Source of the DNA: Dermatophilus congolensis
GTDB lineage: Bacteria > Actinomycetota > Actinomycetes > Actinomycetales > Dermatophilaceae
DNA length: 64,000 nt
Assembly (NCBI GenBank): GCA_030538115.1
Contig: JAUNUP010000003.1
Span: 153,779 to 217,778, forward strand
Direction: 5' to 3'
Made by a program: the position numbers and the translations under genes. Shown one piece after another: positions 43,947 to 52,443 of the stretch (the first letter of the stretch is position 1; each line of letters starts with the position of its first letter). The notes beneath the pieces are model-generated. The model did no database searches and was not told where the DNA came from. It saw only the letters and a list, made by a program, of their open reading frames with translations.

Positions 43947-45032
43947 GTGAGCGAGGCAACCGACCGGCAGGGTTTTCACGGCGAGTACAAGGTGCCGGGC
44001 GGCAAGCTCGTCATCGTCGATCTCGATGTCGTCGACGGGAGACTGGCGAACGTGCGCCTGGCGGGCGACTTCTTCCTCGAACCCGACGAGGCCCTGGAGC
44101 TCGCCGACGAGGCGCTCACGGGCATGGCTTCCAGCTCGTCGGCGGCGAACCTCGCGAAGGCGGTGCAGAACGCGTTCGACGCGTCGCCGTACGACGTGCA
44201 GATGATGGGCCTGACCACCGACGGCATCGGAGTCGCCGTTCGCCGCGCCCTCGGCCACGCCACGAGCTGGGAAGATCACACGTTCGAGGTCATCCACGGC
44301 GAGCCCCTACCTCCGGCGATGCACGTGGCCCTCGACGAGGTGATGTGCGCCGAGGTCGCGGCCGGTCGCCGCGGGCCGGTGTTCCGGTTCTGGGAATGGA
44401 ACTCGCCGCTGGTCGTCATCGGCGCCTTCCAGTCGGTGCGTAACGAGATCGACGCCGAGGCACTCGAACGGCACGGCATGTCGGTGGTGCGCCGGGTCAC
44501 GGGCGGCGGGGCCATGTTCATGGAGGCCGGCAACTGCATCACGTACTCGCTGGTCGTGCCCGACTCCCTCGTCGAGGGCATGAGCACCGAGCAGTCGTAC
44601 CGCTTTCTCGACGACTGGGTCATCGCCGCCCTCGCGGAGGTCGGAGTCGATGCGTTCTATGTGCCGCTCAACGACATTGCCAGCGACAAGGGCAAAATCG
44701 GCGGCGCTGCACAGAAGCGCTTCAGCAACGGCACGGTGCTGCACCACGTGACCAGCGCCTACGACATCGACGCCGACAAGATGCTCGACGTGCTCCGCAT
44801 CGGCCGCGAGAAGATGAGCGACAAGGGCGTGAAGTCGGCGAAGAAGCGCGTAGACCCGATGCGCTCACAAACGGGCATGACCCGCGAGGCGATCATCGAA
44901 TCCTTCCTGCGCACCTTCCACTCCCGCTACGACACGATCGTCTCGGAGTACACCCCCGAAGAACTCGAACAGGCCAAGCACCTGGTCGAAACGAAGTTCT
45001 CAACCCCGGAGTGGACCTACCGCGTGCCGTAA
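43947..45032 (+). CDS. Lipoate-protein ligase, permuted domain order
   Basis: 361 aa. Residues ~10-95 resemble the C-terminal accessory domain of LplA (YKVPGGKLVIVDLDV, FFLEPDEAL), here placed at the N-terminus. The catalytic domain follows with RRVTGGGAMF and the lysine motif DKGKIGGAAQKR. It attaches lipoate or octanoate to E2/GcvH lysines. GTG 43947 is leaderless after TACGGT. The permuted order is seen in some archaeal and actinobacterial ligases. Confidence 0.88.
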   Translation: MSEATDRQGFHGEYKVPGGKLVIVDLDVVDGRLANVRLAGDFFLEPDEALELADEALTGMASSSSAANLAKAVQNAFDASPYDVQMMGLTTDGIGVAVRRALGHATSWEDHTFEVIHGEPLPPAMHVALDEVMCAEVAAGRRGPVFRFWEWNSPLVVIGAFQSVRNEIDAEALERHGMSVVRRVTGGGAMFMEAGNCITYSLVVPDSLVEGMSTEQSYRFLDDWVIAALAEVGVDAFYVPLNDIASDKGKIGGAAQKRFSNGTVLHHVTSAYDIDADKMLDVLRIGREKMSDKGVKSAKKRVDPMRSQTGMTREAIIESFLRTFHSRYDTIVSEYTPEELEQAKHLVETKFSTPEWTYRVP

Positions 45033-45221
45033 CGCGGCTCTGCCTCCCGGGTGACAACGAGCTCGGGACGCGGCCTCAATTGGGCGGAAACCACCTGCCA
45101 CCTCCCGAATCTGGCTGCGCGGCTGTCCGCTCGGCGCCATCCGTCAGGCTGCCCGCAACCCCGTAACGAACGTTGAGGGCGTACTGGCGACAAGACGCTC
45201 GCCGATTGGCAGGCTGTCGTC

Positions 45222-46931
45222 ATGTCCCGCTCACGGAAGACACCCGATCCGAACGACGCACCGGCCGAGGATCTCGCCAAGGCGGTGTTCGAGCACCTGC
45301 TTGCTCTGCACGACGGTGATCCGGTGGCGGTGCTGCGGGCAATGAACGAGCCCGGCGGCTACATCGAGCAGATCCTGGGCGCGGCCGGCGAGCCGGGGCA
45401 GGCGTTCGGTCTGGGTGTGGGCGGTTCGCCGGCGGGGTCGTACCGCCCGGCTGCGCGGAGCAAGCCCGAGTTCACCCTCGCCGACGCACCCCAGCAGGTC
45501 GCCACCCTGCGCGTGCGCATCGACATCGACGAGGCGCGCCCACCGATCTGGAGACGCCTCGAGCTCGCCGGCGACCTCACTCTCTCGGAACTCCACCTCG
45601 TCATCCAGGAGGTCTTCGCCTGGGAGGACTACCACCTCCACATGTTCATGCCTGAGATCAACGGTGCCAGGAATCTGCGTGCTCGGTCGTTCTCCAACGA
45701 GGGGGTCGACCACTTCGACGATGTCGAAGAGGAGCGGATGCCCGACGAAAGCGTCGTGCGGCTCGACCAGGTCGTCCAGGCACCTGGCGATCGACTGTTC
45801 TACGAGTACGACCTCGGTGACGGTTGGCGGCACACGCTCAAGGTCGAGAAGGTCTTGAACCGTCGCGAGGGCGAGCCGAGGGCGGTGTGTCTGGCCGGCC
45901 GCCGAGCCGGGCCGCCCGAGGACTCCGGAGGGATCTGGCAGTACAACGAGATCGTGGCCGCAATGGCCGGCGAGGAGAGCGAGCTCGACGAGTCCCAGAT
46001 GGCCGAATTACTCGAGTGGCTCGGTGACTTCGACCCCGTCGACCCGCAACTCGATGACCTCGACCTCGACGGTCTGCTGACCATGCACGCCGTCGCCTCC
46101 GTCGTCGCTCCGCAGCTCCTCGACAATCCGAGGCTGTCGACTCACGCCAGGGAGCTGGTCGCCAGGGCGGAAGACGCGGGCGTTCTGACTCTCGTGGCCC
46201 CACTGTTCGCCGCGGCGGAGCTGCACCTGACGGCCGATCCGCCCTCAGCGGCATTAGCGTCGGTTCTGGCGGGGCTGACCGACCGGGAGGCGGAAGCTGC
46301 GATCACCCCGTGGCGCATGTTCCTCGCCGAGATCGGGCCTGACGGCGCGGAGCTGACCGCCGCCGGCAACCTCCGCCCCGCCATGGTGGAGACCCTGTTC
46401 ACCGCGCTTGACGCGGACGAGGATGACAGGTGGGGCGGCAACCGCTTCCGCGAAGACCAGACGCTGCCGGTGGCAAACCTGCGGCAGGCGGCGATGGCGA
46501 TCGGGCTCGTCCGTAAGAACAAGGGGCGGCTCCTGCCCACGAAGGCGGTGACCGACACCAACGATCCGATCCATCTGTGGCGCCAGGTCGCAACCAACCT
46601 CACCCGAGCCCGTGACGAATACCACCGACACTGCGCCGTGCTCGCCCTGCTCTTCATCGCCTCAGCACCCAGGAACGATGACATCGCCGGGGCGACCGTG
46701 CCGGGTGCGGGCCGCCCGTCTCCGATTCAAGAGGCGTTCCGAGACGTCGCGCCCGACATGCTCGGCTACCTCGGGTGGCGACGTGGCGCCGCGATCCCGG
46801 ACGGGTGGCACGCGTGGCATTCGAGCGCGACCGTGTGGACCGCGTTCGACCATCCCGCCTGCATCACCAGCGAGGGCGTCGTGACCCCAGCCGGCCGCCG
46901 CCTCGCGAGGGCCGCACTTCTCAGTGGCTGA
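45222..46931 (+). CDS. pRiA4b ORF-3-like family protein
   Basis: 569 aa. The PRiA4_ORF3 domain covers ~90-260: RVRIDIDEARPPIWRRLELAG, LHLVIQEVFAWEDYHLHMF and FYEYDLGDGWRHTLKVE. A ~300-residue helical C-terminal part is unassigned. The family is named from Agrobacterium plasmid pRiA4b; its function is unknown and it is often seen in accessory DNA. ATG 45222 follows CAGGCT by 6 nt. The 189 nt upstream hold no gene. Confidence 0.85.
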   Translation: MSRSRKTPDPNDAPAEDLAKAVFEHLLALHDGDPVAVLRAMNEPGGYIEQILGAAGEPGQAFGLGVGGSPAGSYRPAARSKPEFTLADAPQQVATLRVRIDIDEARPPIWRRLELAGDLTLSELHLVIQEVFAWEDYHLHMFMPEINGARNLRARSFSNEGVDHFDDVEEERMPDESVVRLDQVVQAPGDRLFYEYDLGDGWRHTLKVEKVLNRREGEPRAVCLAGRRAGPPEDSGGIWQYNEIVAAMAGEESELDESQMAELLEWLGDFDPVDPQLDDLDLDGLLTMHAVASVVAPQLLDNPRLSTHARELVARAEDAGVLTLVAPLFAAAELHLTADPPSAALASVLAGLTDREAEAAITPWRMFLAEIGPDGAELTAAGNLRPAMVETLFTALDADEDDRWGGNRFREDQTLPVANLRQAAMAIGLVRKNKGRLLPTKAVTDTNDPIHLWRQVATNLTRARDEYHRHCAVLALLFIASAPRNDDIAGATVPGAGRPSPIQEAFRDVAPDMLGYLGWRRGAAIPDGWHAWHSSATVWTAFDHPACITSEGVVTPAGRRLARAALLSG

Positions 46932-46932
46932 A

Positions 46933-47032
46933 AGGTGGCGACCTGAGAGATGCATTTCTCGGGCACGCGCGCACGTTTACCTAGGTCTTTGTGCGAAGCA
47001 TCGCGAGAAATGCATCTCTCAGGTTGCTACCT
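46933..47032. repeat. Long inverted repeat, family A copy 2
   Basis: Arms 46933-46960 and 47005-47032 are 28 bp with two mismatches; the inner half is GAGAGATGCATTTCTC. The loop contains CACGTTTACCTAGGTC, which closely matches copy 1 at 3253-3354, while the arm sequences differ but still pair. It lies between convergent genes. Confidence 0.85.
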
Positions 47033-47155
47033 CGAGATGACCGGGCCCCGAGCGCCAATCGTTGCCACCCAGAGGACGACGCAGGACGCCAGCAACGGCA
47101 CCCCGAACGGAGCCTGGGCGCGGTTCACCGACAGTCGGTATCGCACGATCCGGCA
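47033..47155 (-). pseudogene. TSUP permease fragment
   Basis: About 40 codons reading IVRYRLSVNRAQAPF and onward to ATIGARG, clearly related to residues 149-183 of the intact TSUP protein at 48083 (IVLYRLSVNWAQAPF...ATVAARG). The rest is absent. It abuts the family A repeat. Confidence 0.65.
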
Positions 47156-47195
47156 CGTGAAGACCGAGGTGTAGGAGTGGTGTCCCTCTGCGCGG

Positions 47196-47633
47196 CTACG
47201 GCTGCTGCCGCAGCCAGCGGGCGACGCTCGACACGTATTCTCCGTAGTCGTCGCGCGCCTTTGGGACTGCAGCAGCCACGAGCTCCAGGTTCGTGTCGAC
47301 GTATTCATGAACGAGCACGTTCCGAAGGCCCACAGAAGGTTTGAGGCGCTCCACGAGGTCCACGCTCACCAGACCGAGACGCGCTGCGGCGTCGAAGGAT
47401 TCTCGGTATTCAGTGATGACTGCACCATCGAGGCTCACGGCGGCATGCGTGTTGATGTCGACTGCCAGGTCGATGAGCTGCGTGAGGATGCGTTCGATGG
47501 CCCGTCGCGTGATGCGGTCGTCGTGCAGCCGACGCATATCGACCTCCCCGATGGTCGACAGGTCGTCGAGCATCTCGCTCATGAGGGCGAGCCGCCGAAC
47601 GACGACTTGATTCGTGAACGCTCGGGGGCTCAT
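47196..47633 (-). CDS. hepT: HepT-like toxin (DUF86)
   Basis: 145 aa all-helical HEPN protein with the ribonuclease-type motif Rx4HxY in GLRNVLVHEYVD (~106-117). In the HepT-MntA system the nucleotidyltransferase antitoxin adenylylates the tyrosine of this motif. ATG 47633 overlaps the mntA stop by 4 nt, so the two are coupled. It is the second gene of the operon. Confidence 0.9.
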   Translation of the reverse strand: MSPRAFTNQVVVRRLALMSEMLDDLSTIGEVDMRRLHDDRITRRAIERILTQLIDLAVDINTHAAVSLDGAVITEYRESFDAAARLGLVSVDLVERLKPSVGLRNVLVHEYVDTNLELVAAAVPKARDDYGEYVSSVARWLRQQP

Positions 47634-48040
47634 TTCGCCAGCACCTCCAGGGCTCGGTCGCGGAGCCATTGCGTGTCGCAGAAGGCACGAAAGGCCGCGA
47701 GCTGGGCTTCCGCGTAGTCCCCGGGGGCTGCCTCGTACAGCACTTCGACACCATGCAGGCCTGCGAATCTCGCCACGGAGTCGGCCGCGTCCAGATCCAT
47801 CACATCCAGGGAGTCTCCGTACCGCTCACCCAGTGCGTTGACGATGTCGAGGTGACTCACGTGTGGCCGGTCGCGGTCACGCTGATAGGCGAGGTCTACG
47901 TCGCGGGCGGTCGACGGGTCTCGGACGGCGCTGCCAAACATCGTCAGCAGCTTCAGCCCAAGGTCGCGGCACAGCTGGGCCAGCGACTCGTCAGCCACGC
48001 CCTGTGTGAGCTGCGCCACCGCCCGCTCGACAGCATCCAT
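47630..48040 (-). CDS. mntA: MntA-like nucleotidyltransferase antitoxin
   Basis: 136 aa minimal nucleotidyltransferase. The GS...DxD motif is in LLTMFGSAVRDPSTARDVDL (~32-51). It is expected to AMPylate and silence HepT. ATG 48040 is 6 nt after TAGCCT, so it is leaderless. Confidence 0.9.
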   Translation of the reverse strand: MDAVERAVAQLTQGVADESLAQLCRDLGLKLLTMFGSAVRDPSTARDVDLAYQRDRDRPHVSHLDIVNALGERYGDSLDVMDLDAADSVARFAGLHGVEVLYEAAPGDYAEAQLAAFRAFCDTQWLRDRALEVLAK

Positions 48041-48046
48041 GCCTTC

Positions 48047-48052
48047 AGGCTA
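48047..48052 (-). promoter_or_regulatory. -10 TAGCCT, leaderless mntA promoter
   Basis: TAGCCT, GAAGGC, then ATG 48040. Confidence 0.6.
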
Positions 48053-48082
48053 TCGGCTGCTCCGCGCACTGCCGAGACGCCG

Positions 48083-48808
48083 CTACAGGGAGGCGATGCC
48101 CTTGATGACCGTGGCGACTCCGCCGAGCATCGCGACTGCCACTGTGAGCAGGCGCGCGATGCGTTCGGGCACCAGCCGCGCGAGCACCTCACCGGTGACG
48201 AGACCCGCGACGAGAGCCGCCGCGATCACACCCCACGTGACGGCCGAGAGATCGGGCACCCCGCGAGCCGCGACCGTGGCACCCGACAGGGCGACGAAAT
48301 ACACCTGCAGCGTCGCCACGAACGGCGCTTGGGCCCAGTTGACGGAGAGGCGATAGAGCACGATCGCGGGCCCGCCGAGTCCGGCGATCATGTTCATGAA
48401 ACCCGACAGAAACCCCGCCCCCGTGGCTCCGGCGCGGCCCTTGAAGACCCTCGCCCGCTCGGAGGCGATGGTGGCCAGCAGAGCGATGATCACCATCGTC
48501 CCCACGAGGATCTGCAGCACCGAGCCAGGCAGCGCTCGCACGAGCCACAGGCCCGGCACCATGCCGACGAGCGCGGCCGGCAGGATCCAGGCGAGGGTCC
48601 GCCACTCCACGTCACGCCACACACTCACCAGGAGCAGGGCAGACACGGCCATGCCGTTCACCTGCGTGAGTGTCACGCCGTCGTTCGGACCCAGCAAGAG
48701 CACGAGCAGCGGGGAGGCGACGAGCGCGAACCCCATCCCCGTCAGACGCTGCGCCGACGCCCCCGCCAGCACGGCCAACGCCACAAGAACCAAAGCACCG
48801 ATCGACAC
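48083..48808 (-). CDS. TSUP/TauE-SafE family permease
   Basis: 241 aa, seven to eight helices with two repeats (LTGMGFALVASPLLVLLLG near 22-40; GFMNMIAGLGGPAIVLY near 136-152). TSUP proteins export or import sulfite, sulfoacetate or related anions. GTG 48808 is the likely start with GATGCT 6 nt upstream. A fragment of a second copy lies at 47033-47155. Confidence 0.88.
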   Translation of the reverse strand: MSIGALVLVALAVLAGASAQRLTGMGFALVASPLLVLLLGPNDGVTLTQVNGMAVSALLLVSVWRDVEWRTLAWILPAALVGMVPGLWLVRALPGSVLQILVGTMVIIALLATIASERARVFKGRAGATGAGFLSGFMNMIAGLGGPAIVLYRLSVNWAQAPFVATLQVYFVALSGATVAARGVPDLSAVTWGVIAAALVAGLVTGEVLARLVPERIARLLTVAVAMLGGVATVIKGIASL

Positions 48809-48955
48809 CCCGGCAGCATCGCAAACCCAGACCGCACCGCGTCACGCCAGACACGGAGAAGGGCACGCGCCTCACTGCTTGCCGGCATCTGAGCCGCCGC
48901 GCGACGCGGCGTGAAGCACCTGGGCCGAAGCTGGCCTCGACGGGGGCCTAGCCGT

Positions 48956-48974
48956 TTGAGTAAGGCAAGCCTAA
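48956..48974. promoter_or_regulatory. DtxR/IdeR iron-box-like site
   Basis: TTGAGTAAGGCAAGCCTAA matches 14 of 19 positions of TTAGGTTAGGCTAACCTAA, the DtxR/IdeR consensus, and overlaps the -10 (48972-48977) of the cupin gene. Confidence 0.5.
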
Positions 48975-48977
48975 ACT
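48972..48977 (+). promoter_or_regulatory. -10 TAAACT, leaderless cupin promoter
   Basis: TAAACT, CCCTGC, then GTG 48984. Confidence 0.6.
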
Positions 48978-48983
48978 CCCTGC

Positions 48984-49466
48984 GTGACCCAGGAGTGGTT
49001 CGGTCAACCCGGCGGCATCCTGATGAGGTTTCTCACGACCGGAGCCGACACCGGTGGCGCGTATTTCGAGTTCGAGAGTGTGATCTCCCCCGGGGCCCCT
49101 GGCCCACCTCCGCACCTGCATCGCGTCGAGAGCGAGGCGTTCTCGGTTACGGAGGGCGTGCTCTCGGTGCGTCACGGAGCCGAGTGGCATGAACTCGGGC
49201 GCGGCACCTCTCACACGGTTCCGCCCAACGTCGTGCACGCGTTCGCAAACAGAGGCACCAGCGACGTCCGCGTCGTCACGCGCGAGACCCCCGCCGGCCA
49301 GCTGCAGGAGCAGCTGCTCGTGTTCGCGGAGGCCGGCCGCATCCCACCGTTGCTGCAACTGGCGGCGGTGAACTCACGCCACGACTTCACCTTCCGCTCG
49401 CCGGCGTACCGGCCCCTGTGCAGGCGGTCATGTGGCGCGGGCTGGCCCGCCTCGCCCACCTCGTAG
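48984..49466 (+). CDS. Cupin-domain protein
   Basis: 160 aa single cupin barrel. The metal motif GPPPHLHRVESEAFSVTEG is at ~40-58 and the second half is HTVPPNVVHAFANRG (~77-91). The reaction is unknown; related proteins act on quinones or sugars. The leaderless GTG and the overlapping iron-box-like site suggest repression by an iron regulator. The C-terminal ~20 residues are Cys/Arg-rich and unlike the rest. Confidence 0.82.
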   Translation: MTQEWFGQPGGILMRFLTTGADTGGAYFEFESVISPGAPGPPPHLHRVESEAFSVTEGVLSVRHGAEWHELGRGTSHTVPPNVVHAFANRGTSDVRVVTRETPAGQLQEQLLVFAEAGRIPPLLQLAAVNSRHDFTFRSPAYRPLCRRSCGAGWPASPTS

Positions 49467-49537
49467 GCCGCGCCCAGCCCTGACCGACCGGCCTGCGCGC
49501 AAAACCGTGATCGGCGGGTGGCGACGCCCCGCGCGCG

Positions 49538-50029
49538 TCACGACACACTCTCGGCCGCGGTGGCGACACGCTCCATCCGTTCGAGGGTCTCGATCATGCC
49601 GGTGCGCAGCCAACCGGCGACGTCTGTGTTGCGCAGCAGGGTGCCGATGACGAACCAGCCCACCGGGCTGATCGGCTTGACCACCTCGTACGACTCCGTC
49701 ACCTCGGTACCGCCGTCGACCGGCGAGAAGCGATACCGCCACGCCAGGGTGCCTGCGATGCGCTCGGTGCGTTGCCAGGCGATCTCGCGGTGCGGCTCCA
49801 CGACCGTGAAGACCGGGCTGTTGTGCCACTTGCCACGACCTCGGTCGGTGTTCCACGCCTTGAATCGCGCACCCACCGCGGCCTCCGTGGCTCCGTCGAG
49901 CCACTCGACCCGCGACAGATAGGGAGACAGCTCCGGCATGCGACGAGGATCGGCGACGAGAGGCCACAGCACCTCGGGCGGGGCGGGGATGACCCTGCTG
50001 ACCTGGTCATTGCTCAGTATCTGACGCAT
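49538..50029 (-). CDS. SRPBCC-family protein
   Basis: 163 aa Bet v 1/START-like fold: PAPPEVLWPLVADPRRMPELSPYL near the start, VGARFKAWN, then TEVTESYEVVKPISPVGWF. Such proteins bind hydrophobic ligands. AAGGAGG 4-5 nt before the ATG supports the start. It overlaps the end of the upstream tetR gene by 23 nt and is likely co-transcribed with it. Confidence 0.85.
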   Translation of the reverse strand: MRQILSNDQVSRVIPAPPEVLWPLVADPRRMPELSPYLSRVEWLDGATEAAVGARFKAWNTDRGRGKWHNSPVFTVVEPHREIAWQRTERIAGTLAWRYRFSPVDGGTEVTESYEVVKPISPVGWFVIGTLLRNTDVAGWLRTGMIETLERMERVATAAESVS

Positions 50030-50666
50030 CGTGACCTCCTTGGATTCGGTAGTGGGCGAGAAGCGCCCGCACGACCTGCGGGGTGTGTCGACTGAAACGG
50101 CCGGAGGCGAACCGTGCGTTGGGTTCGTTCGCCAGCTGCTGGGAGACGATTCCGCTCACGACGATCGTGTAGAGGGCTACGAACTCGTCGATGTCGATGT
50201 CGGGCCGCAGGCTGCCGTGCTCGATCGCCGCAGCAACCACCGACTGCAACTCGGTGAGGGTCTCTCGCGCGGAGGCGTACGCCTGCGGCGACGGCGCGTA
50301 GCCCGGCACGGGGCGCCAGAAGATGAGCTGCGCGAGCGCGGGGTTCTTCATGCTCCACCCCACCGTCGCCTCGGCGCCCGCGACGAGGCGGGCCTCGTCG
50401 TCGAGCCGGGCGGTGGCCTTGCGGACGGCTTCGAGGTGCTCGCCGTTCGCCCGCTCGAACAACGCGTCGTAGATGCCGTGCAAGGAGTCGAAGTACTTGT
50501 ACAGCGACGGCGGACGCATACCCATCCGCCGCGCCACCTCTGAGACCGACAGGCCACCAACGCCGTCGGCCGTCATGATGTCGATCGCGTGACCCAGCGC
50601 CTCGTCGATGGTCGCAGCCCGCTGCCTGGCCCTACGATCCGGCGCTTGGCTAATACCTGTAGCCAT
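50007..50666 (-). CDS. TetR-family regulator 1
   Basis: 219 aa. HTH: GLSVSEVARRMGMRPPSLYKYF (~38-59), then the variable ligand domain with a WHG-type C-terminal region. ATG 50666 is 4 nt after TACTGT. The operator GACAGT-N5-ACTGTC (50670-50686) covers this -10, indicating autoregulation together with the SRPBCC gene. Confidence 0.88.
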   Translation of the reverse strand: MATGISQAPDRRARQRAATIDEALGHAIDIMTADGVGGLSVSEVARRMGMRPPSLYKYFDSLHGIYDALFERANGEHLEAVRKATARLDDEARLVAGAEATVGWSMKNPALAQLIFWRPVPGYAPSPQAYASARETLTELQSVVAAAIEHGSLRPDIDIDEFVALYTIVVSGIVSQQLANEPNARFASGRFSRHTPQVVRALLAHYRIQGGHDASDTEQ

Positions 50667-50669
50667 AGC

Positions 50670-50686
50670 GACAGTATGAAACTGTC
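50670..50686. promoter_or_regulatory. TetR operator GACAGTATGAAACTGTC
   Basis: 6-bp perfect arms with a 5-nt centre, overlapping the -10 of tetR 1 and starting 4 nt from its ATG. Confidence 0.7.
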
Positions 50687-50776
50687 CGTCGGTAACGTCA
50701 ACGGTCGACGGTCTCGGGGACGCACGTTCCGACCGACGCCTGGCACCTGTGACGCACCACAGCACCGGGCGAGGCG

Positions 50777-51415
50777 TCACTCCCCGTCAGAGGTGAGCAC
50801 GAACGCGAGCAGCCATTCGCGGTGCCAGGCGTGCAGGCGGTCGCGCTCCCAACCGAGGGAGGTCAGGTCGAGGTAGGAGGCGGGCGAGCCGAGGAGCCAG
50901 ATGCGCTCGCGGGCCTCGTCGACCGGGACTCGCAGCCATCCGTGCTGGTCCCAGTGGGCGGCGGCGTTCGCTGCTCCGGTCATCCGCTCGGCTGCCGTGG
51001 TCTGCAGGAACGCGGCGAGTTCGGGCTCCCCCGCCCGAGCCCCGAGAGCCAATGCCATGACGGGCGCGCTCCTGGCCTGAATGGTCAGCGCGTGCGCGGC
51101 CCAGGCGTCGGCGGCCTCGGCCGGAGTCGCCGCCGCGATGAGCCGCGCGATCCCCTCCCGCTCGGCGATCGGGATCTCGCGGTCGTCCCCGGCGATACGC
51201 ACGTCGTAGACCGCCTTGAGCAGCGCAGCCTTGCCGCCGAAGCCCTTGTAGATCGTCTCCTGCGAGACGCCCGCTTCGGTGGCGACCTTGCGGATGGTCG
51301 TGCCAGCCCACCCCTCCGCGAGCAGGAGGCGCTCGGCGGCAGCGACGACACGTCGCCTCGTGGCTGCCGCCGCTTCGGCTCTTGACGTTCCGCGTGCGAC
51401 AGAGGACTCTTTCAT
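50777..51415 (-). CDS. TetR-family regulator 2
   Basis: 212 aa. HTH: TTIRKVATEAGVSQETIYKGFGGKAALL, followed by a helical ligand domain. The ATG lies inside the arm of a 28-bp perfect palindrome (51409-51436) and 8 nt after TACAGT. It is divergent from a SnoaL-like gene whose promoter uses the same palindrome, so it represses both. Confidence 0.9.
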   Translation of the reverse strand: MKESSVARGTSRAEAAAATRRRVVAAAERLLLAEGWAGTTIRKVATEAGVSQETIYKGFGGKAALLKAVYDVRIAGDDREIPIAEREGIARLIAAATPAEAADAWAAHALTIQARSAPVMALALGARAGEPELAAFLQTTAAERMTGAANAAAHWDQHGWLRVPVDEARERIWLLGSPASYLDLTSLGWERDRLHAWHREWLLAFVLTSDGE

Positions 51416-51436
51416 TACAGTCCACTGTAATGAAAG
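51409..51436. promoter_or_regulatory. 28-bp perfect palindrome, divergent TetR operator
   Basis: 13-bp arms (CTTTCATTACAGT and its complement) around CC. Symmetric TACAGT hexamers on both strands serve as -10 elements for tetR 2 and the SnoaL-like gene, so one bound dimer would shut both promoters. Confidence 0.8.
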
Positions 51437-51446
51437 GGGCGGGACG

Positions 51447-51971
51447 ATGCACACAGACACACACAAGGACATCGCGGTCCGGAGTCTGCACGCGATGGCG
51501 ACCGACAGCCCTGACGCCTTCGACGGCCTCATCCACCCGGAGGCGACGAACCGTGAGGCGATCCACGAGCCTCCCGCCTGCCGGGGCCGGGGCACCGCGG
51601 CCTTCGAGGCCACGGCCCGCTGGCTGCAGGAGGCCTGGAGCGACATCGCCTTCACGGTGGAGGAGTGCATCGCACAGGACGACCTCGTCGTCACCCACGG
51701 CACGATGTCGGGCCGGCACACCGGCCCCTTTACCGTCTTCACGCCGGAAGGCCAGGTGGCGCAGGTGTTTCCGGCCACCGGCCGAAGGTTTCACGTGAAT
51801 CATGCCCACTTCTTCCGACTGCGCGACGGCCTGATCGTGGAGCACTGGGCCGTGCGCGACGACCGCGCCCTGGCCGAACAACTCGGCTGGGCACCTCCCA
51901 CTCCGCTGTACGCGCTGCGCATGACGCTCGCGACCCGCAGCGCCCGGCGCGGCGACGGACGATCGCGCTGA
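51447..51971 (+). CDS. SnoaL-like polyketide-cyclase / ester-cyclase family protein
   Basis: 174 aa. NTF2 fold with [37 protein letters not shown] and [19 protein letters not shown], as in SnoaL/ester cyclase proteins; the His in HGTMSGRH and the WAVRDD Asp are probable pocket residues. AAAGGGGCGGG precedes the ATG. It is divergently controlled with tetR 2. The ligand could be an aromatic or ketone compound. Confidence 0.85.
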   Translation: MHTDTHKDIAVRSLHAMATDSPDAFDGLIHPEATNREAIHEPPACRGRGTAAFEATARWLQEAWSDIAFTVEECIAQDDLVVTHGTMSGRHTGPFTVFTPEGQVAQVFPATGRRFHVNHAHFFRLRDGLIVEHWAVRDDRALAEQLGWAPPTPLYALRMTLATRSARRGDGRSR

Positions 51972-52069
51972 AATCTGATCCTTCGCGAGAACACGGCCGG
52001 CGACGGGCTACGGAACCGCTGCGCCGCCCCTCTGAGGCGCAGCTCGAGTCGCATGGGCACAATGCGGCC

Positions 52070-52405
52070 ATGGATATCGCGCGCTCCATCGCCCTGTTCG
52101 TCGTGGCGGCCATCGCCGAGATCGGCGGGGCCTGGCTGGTGTGGCAAGGGATTCGCGAGGACAGGGGCTGGATCTGGATCGGGGCCGGCGTCATCGCGCT
52201 GGGGCTCTACGGCTTCGTCGCCACGCTGCAGCCCGACGCGAACTTCGGCCGCATCCTCGCCGCCTACGGAGGGGTCTTCGTCGCAGGTTCGCTGCTGTGG
52301 GGAATGGCGATGGACGGTTTCCGCCCCGACCGCTACGACGTGATCGGCGCCCTGGTCTGCCTGGCAGGCGTCGCCGTCATCATGTACGCCCCCCGAACCG
52401 CCTGA
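52070..52405 (+). CDS. YnfA/UPF0060 small membrane protein
   Basis: 111 aa, four helices. [21 protein letters not shown] and [27 protein letters not shown] match the UPF0060/YnfA family, related to small multidrug resistance proteins. ATG 52070 is 6 nt after CACAAT, a near-leaderless promoter. The transported substrate is not established. Confidence 0.9.
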   Translation: MDIARSIALFVVAAIAEIGGAWLVWQGIREDRGWIWIGAGVIALGLYGFVATLQPDANFGRILAAYGGVFVAGSLLWGMAMDGFRPDRYDVIGALVCLAGVAVIMYAPRTA

Positions 52406-52443
52406 GTCGACCGCACACGTGACTGCGGTGAGACTGGGTCGTA

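Noticed and set aside
47027..47308. Minus-strand frame read as a complete gene upstream of the TSUP fragment
   Set aside because: Only its last third resembles TSUP; the rest overlaps hepT out of frame.
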